A stretch of 64,000 bases of DNA, from assembly GCF_015670795.1 (NCBI RefSeq), contig NZ_JADPCJ010000008.1, positions 1 through 64,000 on the forward strand, read 5' to 3'. The position numbers and the translations under genes were made by a program. The notes beneath the pieces are model-generated. The model was not told where the DNA came from and ran no database searches. It was given only the letters and a program-made list of their open reading frames with translations. Source of the stretch: Collinsella aerofaciens. GTDB taxonomy: Bacteria > Actinomycetota > Coriobacteriia > Coriobacteriales > Coriobacteriaceae. Each line of letters starts with the position of its first letter. Within the stretch, counting starts at the first letter, position 1. Shown here one piece after another: positions 53,441 to 60,679 of the stretch.

Positions 53441-55222
53441 ATGCTGCTTACGCAAACGACAACGCCCGAGGACGTCAAGGCTCTTAATCGCGCCGAGCTC
53501 CCGCAGCTCTGCGACGAGATTCGCCACGCCATCCTCGAAAGCTCCGCCGCTGTCGGCGGACACGTTGCCCCCAACCTAGGCGTCGTTGAACTCACGGTCG
53601 CACTCCATCGCGTGTTTAACTCCCCCATCGACAAGCTTGTCTTTGACGTTTCGCACCAGACCTACGCCCACAAGGCGCTGACCGGGCGCGCGTACACCTA
53701 TATCGATCCGGAGCGTTATGGCGAGGCCTCTGGCTTTGCCAATCCCGACGAGTCCGAGCATGACCTGTTTGCCATGGGTCACACCTCGACCTCGGTGAGC
53801 TTGGGCTGCGGTCTTGCCCACGCGCGCGACCTGGCGGGTGACACGTATAACGTCATTACCGTTATTGGCGACGGCTCGCTTTCGGGCGGTCTGGCGTTTG
53901 AGGGCTTTAACAATGCCGCCGATCTCGACAGCAACTTGATCATTATCGTCAACGATAACGACCAGTCCATTGCCGAAAACCACGGTGGTCTGTATCGCAA
54001 TCTGGCCGAGCTGCGCGCCAGCAACGGCACCTGCGAGCGCAACGTTTTCCGCGCGCTGGGGCTCGACTATCGCTACCTGGACGCCGGTAACGATGTCCAA
54101 GCGCTGGTCGATACGCTGCAGGAGCTGCGCGATATCGATCATCCCATCGTACTGCACGTCTCCACCGCCAAGGGCAAGGGCTTTGAGCCAGCCCAGAGCG
54201 ACCCCGAGCACTGGCATCATGTGGGGCCCTTCGATATGGCAACCGGTCGCAAACTTTGCCCGGGCCACCCGAGCGAGCCCGCACCGCGCACCTATGCCGA
54301 TATTACGAGCGAGGCACTCAACGCCGCTATCGCGAACGACCCGCAGGTTGTCGCTATCACGGCTGCCACGCCCTATATCATGGGCTTTACGCCCGAGCTT
54401 CGCGCCGCGGCAGGCAAGCAGTTTGTCGACGTGGGCATTGCCGAAGAGCACGCCGTCACCTTTGCCACCGCGCTCGCCAGCGCCGGCGCCAAGCCGGTCT
54501 TTGGCGCATACGGCACGTTTTTGCAGCGCGCCTACGATGAACTGTGGCACGACCTGTGCCTCAACGACGCCCCCGCAACCATCCTGGTGTTTGGCGCTTC
54601 GGTCTTTGGCACAACGTCCGAGACGCACCTCTCGTTCTTTGATATTTCCATGCTGGGCGGACTTCCCAACATGCGCTACCTGGCACCGGCCTGCATGGAA
54701 GAATACCTGTCCATGCTGAGCTGGTCGCTCGACCACCGCGAGCATCCCGTGGCAATCCGCGTACCGGGCATCGGCCTGGTAAGCCGTCCCGATCTGGCGC
54801 CCGCCGAGGGCGCCGATTACAGCGTCGTGCGCTACAACGTCGCGCGTCAGGGCCGCGATGTAGCCGTGCTTGCGCTTGGCGACTTCTTTGAACTGGGCGA
54901 GCACGTGGCAAACCGCTTGGCTGCCGAGTACGGCATCGAGGCCACGCTCGTCAACCCGCGCTTTGCAACCGAGCTTGACCGCAAGTTTCTCGACAGCCTT
55001 GCCGCCGAGCATCGCGTTGTCGTCACCCTCGAGGACGGCATCTTGGACGGTGGGTGGGGCGAGCGTGTCGCGTGCTACTTGGCCTGCACGCCTGTGCGCA
55101 CGCACACCTTTGGTATCGCCAAGGGCTTCCCCGACCGCTACGACCCCAACGAGCTGCTCGCTCAGAACGGCATGACGGTCGAGAACATGGCCGCCGAAGC
55201 CGTAAGGCTACTCAACGAGTAA
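53441..55222 (+). CDS. 1-deoxy-D-xylulose-5-phosphate synthase or Dxs-like transketolase
   Basis: The 593-aa thiamine-diphosphate enzyme should condense pyruvate with glyceraldehyde 3-phosphate to start the MEP isoprenoid pathway. Thiamine-binding GDGSLSGGLAFEGFNNA and VNDND are near residues 143-170, transketolase pyrimidine domain with GIAEEHAVTFATALASAG, and a C-terminal EDGILDGGWGERV. It is shorter than typical Dxs (about 620), and the conserved GHQ near residue 72 is SHQ, as in a divergent Dxs paralog group, so the annotated activity is likely but not certain. The ribosome site is weak (GGAG 12 bases before ATG). Confidence 0.8.
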   Translation: MLLTQTTTPEDVKALNRAELPQLCDEIRHAILESSAAVGGHVAPNLGVVELTVALHRVFNSPIDKLVFDVSHQTYAHKALTGRAYTYIDPERYGEASGFANPDESEHDLFAMGHTSTSVSLGCGLAHARDLAGDTYNVITVIGDGSLSGGLAFEGFNNAADLDSNLIIIVNDNDQSIAENHGGLYRNLAELRASNGTCERNVFRALGLDYRYLDAGNDVQALVDTLQELRDIDHPIVLHVSTAKGKGFEPAQSDPEHWHHVGPFDMATGRKLCPGHPSEPAPRTYADITSEALNAAIANDPQVVAITAATPYIMGFTPELRAAAGKQFVDVGIAEEHAVTFATALASAGAKPVFGAYGTFLQRAYDELWHDLCLNDAPATILVFGASVFGTTSETHLSFFDISMLGGLPNMRYLAPACMEEYLSMLSWSLDHREHPVAIRVPGIGLVSRPDLAPAEGADYSVVRYNVARQGRDVAVLALGDFFELGEHVANRLAAEYGIEATLVNPRFATELDRKFLDSLAAEHRVVVTLEDGILDGGWGERVACYLACTPVRTHTFGIAKGFPDRYDPNELLAQNGMTVENMAAEAVRLLNE

Positions 55223-55224
55223 AT

Positions 55225-55262
55225 AACCTCCGCAAGGGAAGCACCCCTGCGGAGGTTTTTAT
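55225..55262 (+). terminator. Terminator of the Dxs-like gene
   Basis: AACCTCCGCA pairs with TGCGGAGGTT across a 13-base loop; TTTATTTT follows. It begins 2 bases after the stop codon. Confidence 0.88.
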
Positions 55263-55278
55263 TTTCGCGACGCGATTA

Positions 55279-55494
55279 TCTCAATCTGTAACATCTAGGG
55301 CCCGAATTCCCGTCTAACTGTTACAGATCTAGACAAGACGTCTTAGTCCCAGACCTTTGTCTCAATCTGTAACAGATAGAGACCTTTTGTCCGTCCAGAT
55401 GTTACAGATCGAGACATTCGAATCCCCTGAAGAGATAATCTCGATCTGTAACAGCTAGAACCCATTTCCTCGTCTACCTGTTACAGATTGAGAC
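55279..55494. repeat. Six-unit hairpin array (TCTGTAACAGAT family)
   Basis: Units of 21-25 bp with core ATCTGTAACAG alternate in orientation: 55279-55299, 55312-55334, 55359-55383, 55393-55415, 55439-55461, 55472-55494. Each forward/inverted pair can fold into one stem, giving three hairpins about 80 bp apart. The loops and linkers differ. It fills the gap after the dxs terminator; no ORF is present. Confidence 0.85.
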
Positions 55495-55524
55495 AAAACA
55501 GAGAGGCAGGCCGCCACATCTGCA

Positions 55525-55565
55525 AGAACCACCACAAAGGTGCCTGTCCCCTTTGTGGTGGTTCT
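55525..55565. repeat. Dispersed hairpin repeat, family A, copy 2
   Basis: A 16-bp perfect stem (AGAACCACCACAAAGG and complement) with loop TGCCTGTCC. Its central 37 bases are identical to 13741-13777. Confidence 0.8.
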
Positions 55566-55713
55566 AAGTCATGGTCGGTGCGAAAAACGAATAGCCGTTC
55601 ATACGCGATCTCCTTACTTATATATGCGTCGCGTTGCCGCCATTATAACGACCGCAGCGAGCGACCACGACGTCCGCAAAACGCTTTCTTAACTACAATA
55701 ATCAACGTTTGCC

Positions 55714-55756
55714 CAGATAAAACCTACCATAATAAACCTGTCCCTTTTTGGTAGGC
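55714..55756. repeat. Dispersed hairpin repeat, family C, copy 3
   Basis: Same element as at 8789-8832 and 13662-13705 (inverted); AACCTACC pairs with GGTAGG around TAATAAACCTGTCCC. The 150 bases between it and the family A copy show no gene. Confidence 0.75.
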
Positions 55757-55798
55757 AGAATTACCCATAAGACAAGTATGTTTCTGAGTTATTTCGTG

Positions 55799-55828
55799 TT
55801 GACCCATTTGAGCGGGATAGGGTATAAC
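55799..55828 (+). promoter_or_regulatory. Promoter of the amino-acid ABC transporter
   Basis: TTGACC, 18-bp spacer, TATAAC, followed by a 43-base leader to the start codon with AGAAAGG. The best sigma-70-like promoter visible in the window. Confidence 0.7.
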
Positions 55829-55871
55829 TCTACTCAACCGCTAGGGATTTTATTAAGAAAGGTGTTCTACC

Positions 55872-56867
55872 ATGAGCAAGAACCTCTCCCAGCAGGTCGT
55901 TCTCGACCGCCGCGGCTTCGTTGCCGCCACCTTCGCAACCCTCGCCGGCCTTGGTCTTGCCGGCTGCTCCGACACCAGCGCCGAGGCCGACAAGGGTTCC
56001 GCCGCCGGCTCCTCCAAGAGCTCCAAGGATACCGAAGTTTCCGCCACGCTCGACGCTAAGGCATTCGACAAGCTCGTCGACAACGGCCCCAAGGCCGATG
56101 ACGACGCCATCGCCGCCAGCACCTGGGCCACGGCCGTCAAGGACGCCGGCGTCTTTAAGATCGGTGGCGTTCAGACCTCCACGCTCTTCTCCCTCCTCAA
56201 CGAGAAAGACGGTCAGACCCGCGGCTTCGACGCCGGTATCGCACAGCTCCTGTCCAACTACATTCTGGGCGAGAACAAGGTCGAGATCACCCAGGTGACC
56301 TCGGACACGCGCGAGTCCGTCCTGCAGAACGGCCAGGTCGACGCTGTCTTTGCCACCTACACCATTACCGACGAGCGCAAGAAACTCGTTTCCTTTGCCG
56401 GTCCCTATTACTACACGCAGCAGGCTATCCTGGTGCTCGCCGACAACGACGACATCAAGAGCGTCGACGACCTGGTCGACAAGAACGTCGCCGTCCAGTC
56501 CGGCTCCAACGGCCCCGCCATCCTGGAGGAGTTCGCCCCCAAGGCTAGCCAGCAGGAGTTCAAGACCGACGAGGAGGCCCGCCAGGCACTCCAGCAGGGC
56601 CGCGTTGACGCCTACGTCATCGATAACAACATGCAGCAGAGCGCCCTGGTCCGCGAGCCCGGTAAGTACAAGATCGCCGGCAAGCCCTTCGGCAGCAAAG
56701 AGCCCTATGGCATCGGTCTGCCGCTCGATTCCGACGGCGTCGCCTTTGTCAACGACTTCCTTAAGAAGATCGAGGACGACGGCACCTGGACTGAGCTGTG
56801 GCAGATCTGCATCGGCGACCGTACGGGCGACACCAATGTTCCCGAGCTGCCCGAGATCGGCGCCTAG
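55872..56867 (+). CDS. Polar amino-acid ABC transporter substrate-binding lipoprotein
   Basis: The 331-aa family 3 solute-binding protein, likely for glutamate or a related amino acid, carries lipobox LAGC with Cys32 for Lgt modification. A twin arginine (Arg13-Arg14, DRRGFVA) precedes the hydrophobic part, so Tat export is possible. A Ser/Lys/Asp-rich linker (33-60) leads to two lobes with GFDAGIAQLLSNYILGE, FATYTITDERKKLVSFAGPYY and VQSGSNGPAILEEF. First gene of the operon with two permeases and an ATPase; a stem-loop after it probably lowers downstream expression. Confidence 0.92.
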   Translation: MSKNLSQQVVLDRRGFVAATFATLAGLGLAGCSDTSAEADKGSAAGSSKSSKDTEVSATLDAKAFDKLVDNGPKADDDAIAASTWATAVKDAGVFKIGGVQTSTLFSLLNEKDGQTRGFDAGIAQLLSNYILGENKVEITQVTSDTRESVLQNGQVDAVFATYTITDERKKLVSFAGPYYYTQQAILVLADNDDIKSVDDLVDKNVAVQSGSNGPAILEEFAPKASQQEFKTDEEARQALQQGRVDAYVIDNNMQQSALVREPGKYKIAGKPFGSKEPYGIGLPLDSDGVAFVNDFLKKIEDDGTWTELWQICIGDRTGDTNVPELPEIGA

Positions 56868-56955
56868 GCAGCGAGCCTGGTAACGGCCGCAACGAAACCA
56901 TATGGAAACGCATGATGCGCTTTATTGCGGTAAACTGTTTCCTCACTGAGTTGTC

Positions 56956-56984
56956 GGGGCTTCCGTACACACGGGAGCCCCTTT
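56956..56984 (+). terminator. Intercistronic stem-loop after the binding-protein gene
   Basis: GGGGCTTCCGT pairs with ACGGGAGCCCC (one mismatch) across ACAC, then TTTCC. It lies between the binding protein and first permease, a usual site for partial termination that yields excess binding protein. Confidence 0.65.
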
Positions 56985-57005
56985 CCTTATCGGCGGGAGG
57001 TCCGC

Positions 57006-57665
57006 ATGAGTCTCTCCGAGCTCTGGTCGCTCTATGGCCAGAACTATATCGACGCGCTGCTAGCAACCTGGGGCATGACGCTTGAGTCGTTTGCCATCGC
57101 CATGGTGCTGGCCGTCGCCGTCACCGTGATGCGCGTGTCGCCGCTCAAGCCGCTGCGCGTCTTTGGCGACCTGTATGTCCAGGTCTTCCGTAACATCCCC
57201 GGCATCGCACTGCTCATCATCGTCGTCTATGCGCTGCCGCCGCTCAAGGTCGTCCTACCCTACCGCACCTGCGTTATCGTCGCCACGGTTCTTTTGGGCT
57301 CGGCCTTTGGCTCCGAGAACTTTATGAGCGGCATCAACACCGTCGGCGTCGGCCAGGTCGAAGCCGCCCGTTCGCTCGGCATGAGCTTTAACCGTATCCT
57401 CGCCAAGATCGTGATTCCGCAGGCGTTGCGCTCGAGCGTGCTGCCCATGACCAACCTCTTTATCGCCGTCATGCTCACCACCGCGCTCGGCAGTCAGGTG
57501 CCGCTTAAGCCGCAGGAGCTCACCGGCGTGGTGAGCTATATCAACACGCGCTCGCTCGGCGGCGTCGCCGCGTTCTTTATCTCGGCGCTCGGCTACCTGG
57601 GCACTGCCTTTGTGGTGAGCCACATTGGCAACTACATTGATAAGAAGGTGAGGATCCTCCGATGA
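57006..57665 (+). CDS. Amino-acid ABC transporter permease 1
   Basis: A 219-aa HisM/GluC-type permease with five membrane helices. The cytoplasmic EAA loop that contacts the ATPase is GVGQVEAARSLGMSFNRILAKIVIPQALR near residues 118-146. GGGAGG is 4 bases before the ATG. Its stop overlaps the start of the second permease gene by four bases (ATGA), so the pair is coupled and forms the heteromeric membrane channel. Confidence 0.93.
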   Translation: MSLSELWSLYGQNYIDALLATWGMTLESFAIAMVLAVAVTVMRVSPLKPLRVFGDLYVQVFRNIPGIALLIIVVYALPPLKVVLPYRTCVIVATVLLGSAFGSENFMSGINTVGVGQVEAARSLGMSFNRILAKIVIPQALRSSVLPMTNLFIAVMLTTALGSQVPLKPQELTGVVSYINTRSLGGVAAFFISALGYLGTAFVVSHIGNYIDKKVRILR

Positions 57666-58495
57666 GCAAGCATTCCACCTCCGCGCTCACCATGCGCGAT
57701 GCGCTCTACGAGGCTCCCGGCCCCAAGATGCGCGCCAAGATTCGCATCGGCACCGCCATATCGCTTGTTGCCGTCGCCGTGCTCGTCGCCCTCGTGTTGC
57801 AGCGCTTTTATGTGACTGGCCAGCTTTCGGTTCACTATTGGTTTTTCTTTACGCACCTCACCACCTGGAAGTTCCTGCTTGCCGGCTTTGAGGGCACCGT
57901 TAAAGTCGCACTCACCGCTGGCGCCATCGCGCTGGTGCTGGGCTTAGCCCTTATGCTCGGCCGTACCAGCGACATTAAGCCGCTGCAGCTGGTCTGTCGC
58001 GTGCTCACCGATTTCTTCCGCGGCGTACCGAGCCTGCTGTTCATCTACTTCTTCTTTTTGGTGCTGCCCCAGTACAAGATCGCGCTGCCGTCGTTTTGGA
58101 TGCTCACGCTTCCCGTCGCGCTCGCTGCCGCCGGCGTACTCGCCGAGATCTTCCGTGCCGGCGTCAACGCCGTGCCTCGCGGCCAGGTCGAGGCGGCCCA
58201 GGCGCTCGGTCTCTCCAAGGCTAAAATCACCTTTAAAATCGTGTTGCCGCAGGCTATCCGGTTTATCATTCCGTCATTGATTTCGCAGCTTGTAGTCGTA
58301 GTCAAAGACACCACCGTCGCCTACGTGGTGAGCTACCCCGACCTCATGCAAAACGCCCGCGTGCTCATTACCAACTACGACGCCCTCGTGTCGGTCTACC
58401 TGGTTATCGCGGTCATCTACATCCTCATCAACGTCGCGATTAACAAGGCCGCTGTCTACGTTTCGCACAAGACCGGCGCGACCATCATCCGCTAA
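57662..58495 (+). CDS. Amino-acid ABC transporter permease 2
   Basis: A 277-aa permease of the same family with a longer N-terminal cytoplasmic part (about 35 residues) and five helices. EAA loop: AVPRGQVEAAQALGLSKAKITFKIVLPQAIRF near residues 174-205. FFRGVPSLLFIYF matches the family's FRGTPLLVQLFF region. It pairs with permease 1. Confidence 0.93.
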   Translation: MSKHSTSALTMRDALYEAPGPKMRAKIRIGTAISLVAVAVLVALVLQRFYVTGQLSVHYWFFFTHLTTWKFLLAGFEGTVKVALTAGAIALVLGLALMLGRTSDIKPLQLVCRVLTDFFRGVPSLLFIYFFFLVLPQYKIALPSFWMLTLPVALAAAGVLAEIFRAGVNAVPRGQVEAAQALGLSKAKITFKIVLPQAIRFIIPSLISQLVVVVKDTTVAYVVSYPDLMQNARVLITNYDALVSVYLVIAVIYILINVAINKAAVYVSHKTGATIIR

Positions 58496-58531
58496 CACTT
58501 TACCATTTCGAGTCATAAGGAGCCGAGCACC

Positions 58532-59296
58532 ATGGCACAGAGCACCTCTTCCACCGGCAATCAGCCGCTGATCGAGCTCAGGCACGTCGATAAGCACTAC
58601 GGCGATCTGCACGTTCTCAACGACATCAATCTCTCGGTCGACCGCGGCGAGGTCGTCGTTGTGATCGGACCCTCGGGCTCGGGCAAGTCGACCATGTGCC
58701 GAACCATCAATCGCCTGGAAACCATCGACTCAGGCGAGATCCTCATCGAGGGCGAGCCCCTGCCACAGGAAGGCAAGGATCTTGCCCGCATGCGTGCCGA
58801 GTTGGGCATGGTATTTCAGCAGTTCAACCTGTTTGCACATATGACCGTACTGCAGAACGTCATGCTGGGACCGGTCGATGTGCTGGGCGTCTCCAAGGAG
58901 GAAGCTCGTGAGCGCGCCATGGACCTGCTGGGCCGCGTGGGCGTTGCCGAGCAGGCCGATAAGGTGCCCGCACAGCTCTCGGGCGGCCAGCAGCAGCGCG
59001 TAGCCATCGCCCGCTCGCTTGCCATGCAACCCAAGGCCATGCTTTTTGACGAGCCCACGAGCGCCCTTGACCCCGAAATGATCAACGAGGTGCTCGAGGT
59101 CATGGTCCGTCTGGCTCAGCAGGGCATGACGATGATCGTCATCACGCACGAGATGAACTTCGCCCGCCGCGTGGCCGACCGCGTCGTGTTTATGGCCGAC
59201 GGCCAGATCGTGGAAACCGGCACACCCGACGAGTTCTTCGACCACCCCCAGACCAAGCGCGCCCAGGACTTCCTCAACTCCATCAAGGGCCACTAA
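58532..59296 (+). CDS. Amino-acid ABC transporter ATP-binding protein (GlnQ type)
   Basis: The 254-aa ATPase carries Walker A GPSGSGKST (46-54), Q-loop FQQFNLF, signature LSGGQQQRVAIARSL, Walker B AMLFDEPTSALDPE and switch ITHEMNFARRVADRVVFM. It drives import through the two upstream permeases. AAGGAG lies 9 bases before the ATG. A 36-bp gap follows permease 2. Confidence 0.97.
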   Translation: MAQSTSSTGNQPLIELRHVDKHYGDLHVLNDINLSVDRGEVVVVIGPSGSGKSTMCRTINRLETIDSGEILIEGEPLPQEGKDLARMRAELGMVFQQFNLFAHMTVLQNVMLGPVDVLGVSKEEARERAMDLLGRVGVAEQADKVPAQLSGGQQQRVAIARSLAMQPKAMLFDEPTSALDPEMINEVLEVMVRLAQQGMTMIVITHEMNFARRVADRVVFMADGQIVETGTPDEFFDHPQTKRAQDFLNSIKGH

Positions 59297-59383
59297 CCCA
59301 ATTGCCACGCGGGCAAATTCATCAGTAACGTTTGTCCCGCGCCACCCCTGTGCCATGTCCACCCGGATTCGAAAGCCGCACCC

Positions 59384-60193
59384 ATGATCGGAACCCGCAC
59401 CTCATCGTCCTACACTCCGCACGTCGACGTCGATCCCGCTGACCGCCCGCTTATCCTGGTAGCACCACGCTGGGAAGAAGCGAAGCCCTATTTGAGCGAG
59501 ACGCTCTCCCCCAACGAGGAGATTGCGAGCGTATTTGTCGACGCCATTCTTGCCGCCGGCGGTCTGCCGCTGCAGATGTCCATTACCGAAGACGTCGACG
59601 TTATCCGTCATTACGTGGAAATCGCTGACGGCATCGCCATTCCCGGCGGCCCGGACGTCAACCCCAAACGCTGGGGCGACGAGCGTCCTTACGACCCCAC
59701 GCTGTGCTGCGAGATTCGCGACCGTTTTGAGTTTAAGCTGGTTAACGAGGTACTTCGCGCCAAGAAGCCGCTCTTTACCACCTGCCGAGGCACGCAGCTG
59801 CTCAATGTCGCCACCGGCGGCACCCTGTGCATGGACGTGCCGAGCCTAGGCGCGCGCGAGGGCCGCACGCAGTGGCGCCATACCCACGTGCTCAACGACC
59901 CTGTGCATCCTGTCGAGGTCGTGCCGGGCTCGCTGCTGGAGCGCGCGGTTGGCGGGCACAGGCTGATCCAGACCAACTCCGCACATCACTGCTGCGTCGA
60001 TCGTCTGGGTAAGAGCACGCGCTTGGTCGCCAAGGCAACCGACGGCGTTCCCGAGTGCATCGAAGTCGAAGGCCAGCCGTTCTGCCTGGGCGTACAATGG
60101 CACCCTGAGTACACGTGGAAGACGCTCGAGACCGACTTTAACCTGTGGAAGTCGTTTGTCGAGGCTGCTGCCAAGGTAAAGCAGACCCGCTAG
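59384..60193 (+). CDS. Gamma-glutamyl-gamma-aminobutyrate hydrolase family peptidase (C26)
   Basis: A 269-aa class I glutamine-amidotransferase-like hydrolase. The nucleophile is Cys134 in FTTCRGTQLLN; the histidine is in GVQWHPEY; GIAIPGGPDVNP (84-95) forms the oxyanion region. Members cleave gamma-glutamyl bonds, for example PuuD. It follows the amino-acid transporter by 87 bp in the same direction, so it may release glutamate from an imported gamma-glutamyl compound; this is inference. There is no clear ribosome site at the ATG. Confidence 0.9.
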   Translation: MIGTRTSSSYTPHVDVDPADRPLILVAPRWEEAKPYLSETLSPNEEIASVFVDAILAAGGLPLQMSITEDVDVIRHYVEIADGIAIPGGPDVNPKRWGDERPYDPTLCCEIRDRFEFKLVNEVLRAKKPLFTTCRGTQLLNVATGGTLCMDVPSLGAREGRTQWRHTHVLNDPVHPVEVVPGSLLERAVGGHRLIQTNSAHHCCVDRLGKSTRLVAKATDGVPECIEVEGQPFCLGVQWHPEYTWKTLETDFNLWKSFVEAAAKVKQTR

Positions 60194-60215
60194 CTCGCCA
60201 ACCGCATAACAGATA

Positions 60216-60254
60216 AGGGCGCCCCGCCGGCCACATGGTCCGACGGGGCGCCCT
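60216..60254. terminator. Bidirectional terminator
   Basis: AGGGCGCCCCG and CGGGGCGCCCT form an 11-bp perfect stem with a 17-base loop between the convergent C26 peptidase and HPt genes. Confidence 0.8.
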
Positions 60255-60298
60255 ATTACCTATATGCTGCCGGCACACAGTCCAAGGCTCGCAAGCTC

Positions 60299-60655
60299 TT
60301 ATTCGGCCGCTTCGCGCAGGGCCGACATCGTAGCCGCATATTGCTGCTGCAACGCATGCATCCCCTCGCGGGCGCCGTCAACAGCATCGGCGCCGCGCAG
60401 CGCTTCGGTCACCACAACCGCCGGCTCGTACAGATTATCGAATCCCAGGTTCTGGCTCACGCCCTTGAGCGTGTGCGCTGCCATAAACGCACCTTCGGCG
60501 TCTCCTGCCGCCATGGCGGCCTCCAGTTTGTCCATGCTCTCGTCATCCAAAAACTTGAGGGCAAAGCGGGCAAGCATTTCCCCGCCCATCAGCCGAGCGC
60601 ACGCGTCATCATAATTAGCGCCGATCTTCTCATACGCCTCACGCATGGAAATCAT
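60299..60655 (-). CDS. Histidine phosphotransfer (HPt) domain protein
   Basis: A 118-aa helical-bundle HPt protein. His61 in AAHTLKGVSQNLG is the phosphorylated residue. It passes phosphoryl groups between receiver domains. It lies 24 bp after the response-regulator gene in the same operon, whose REC domain is the natural partner. No histidine kinase is in the window. GGAG lies 10 bases before the ATG. Confidence 0.92.
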   Translation of the reverse strand: MISMREAYEKIGANYDDACARLMGGEMLARFALKFLDDESMDKLEAAMAAGDAEGAFMAAHTLKGVSQNLGFDNLYEPAVVVTEALRGADAVDGAREGMHALQQQYAATMSALREAAE

Positions 60656-60679
60656 GGATTAAAAACTCCTTTGTTCAAA

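Noticed and set aside
53576-55105. A 509-codon frame antisense to the Dxs-like gene
   Set aside because: No family motifs; the plus-strand gene has intact thiamine-enzyme motifs and a terminator.
55279-55494. CRISPR array
   Set aside because: Units alternate in orientation, vary in sequence and length, spacers are 10-25 bp and uneven, and no cas genes are present.
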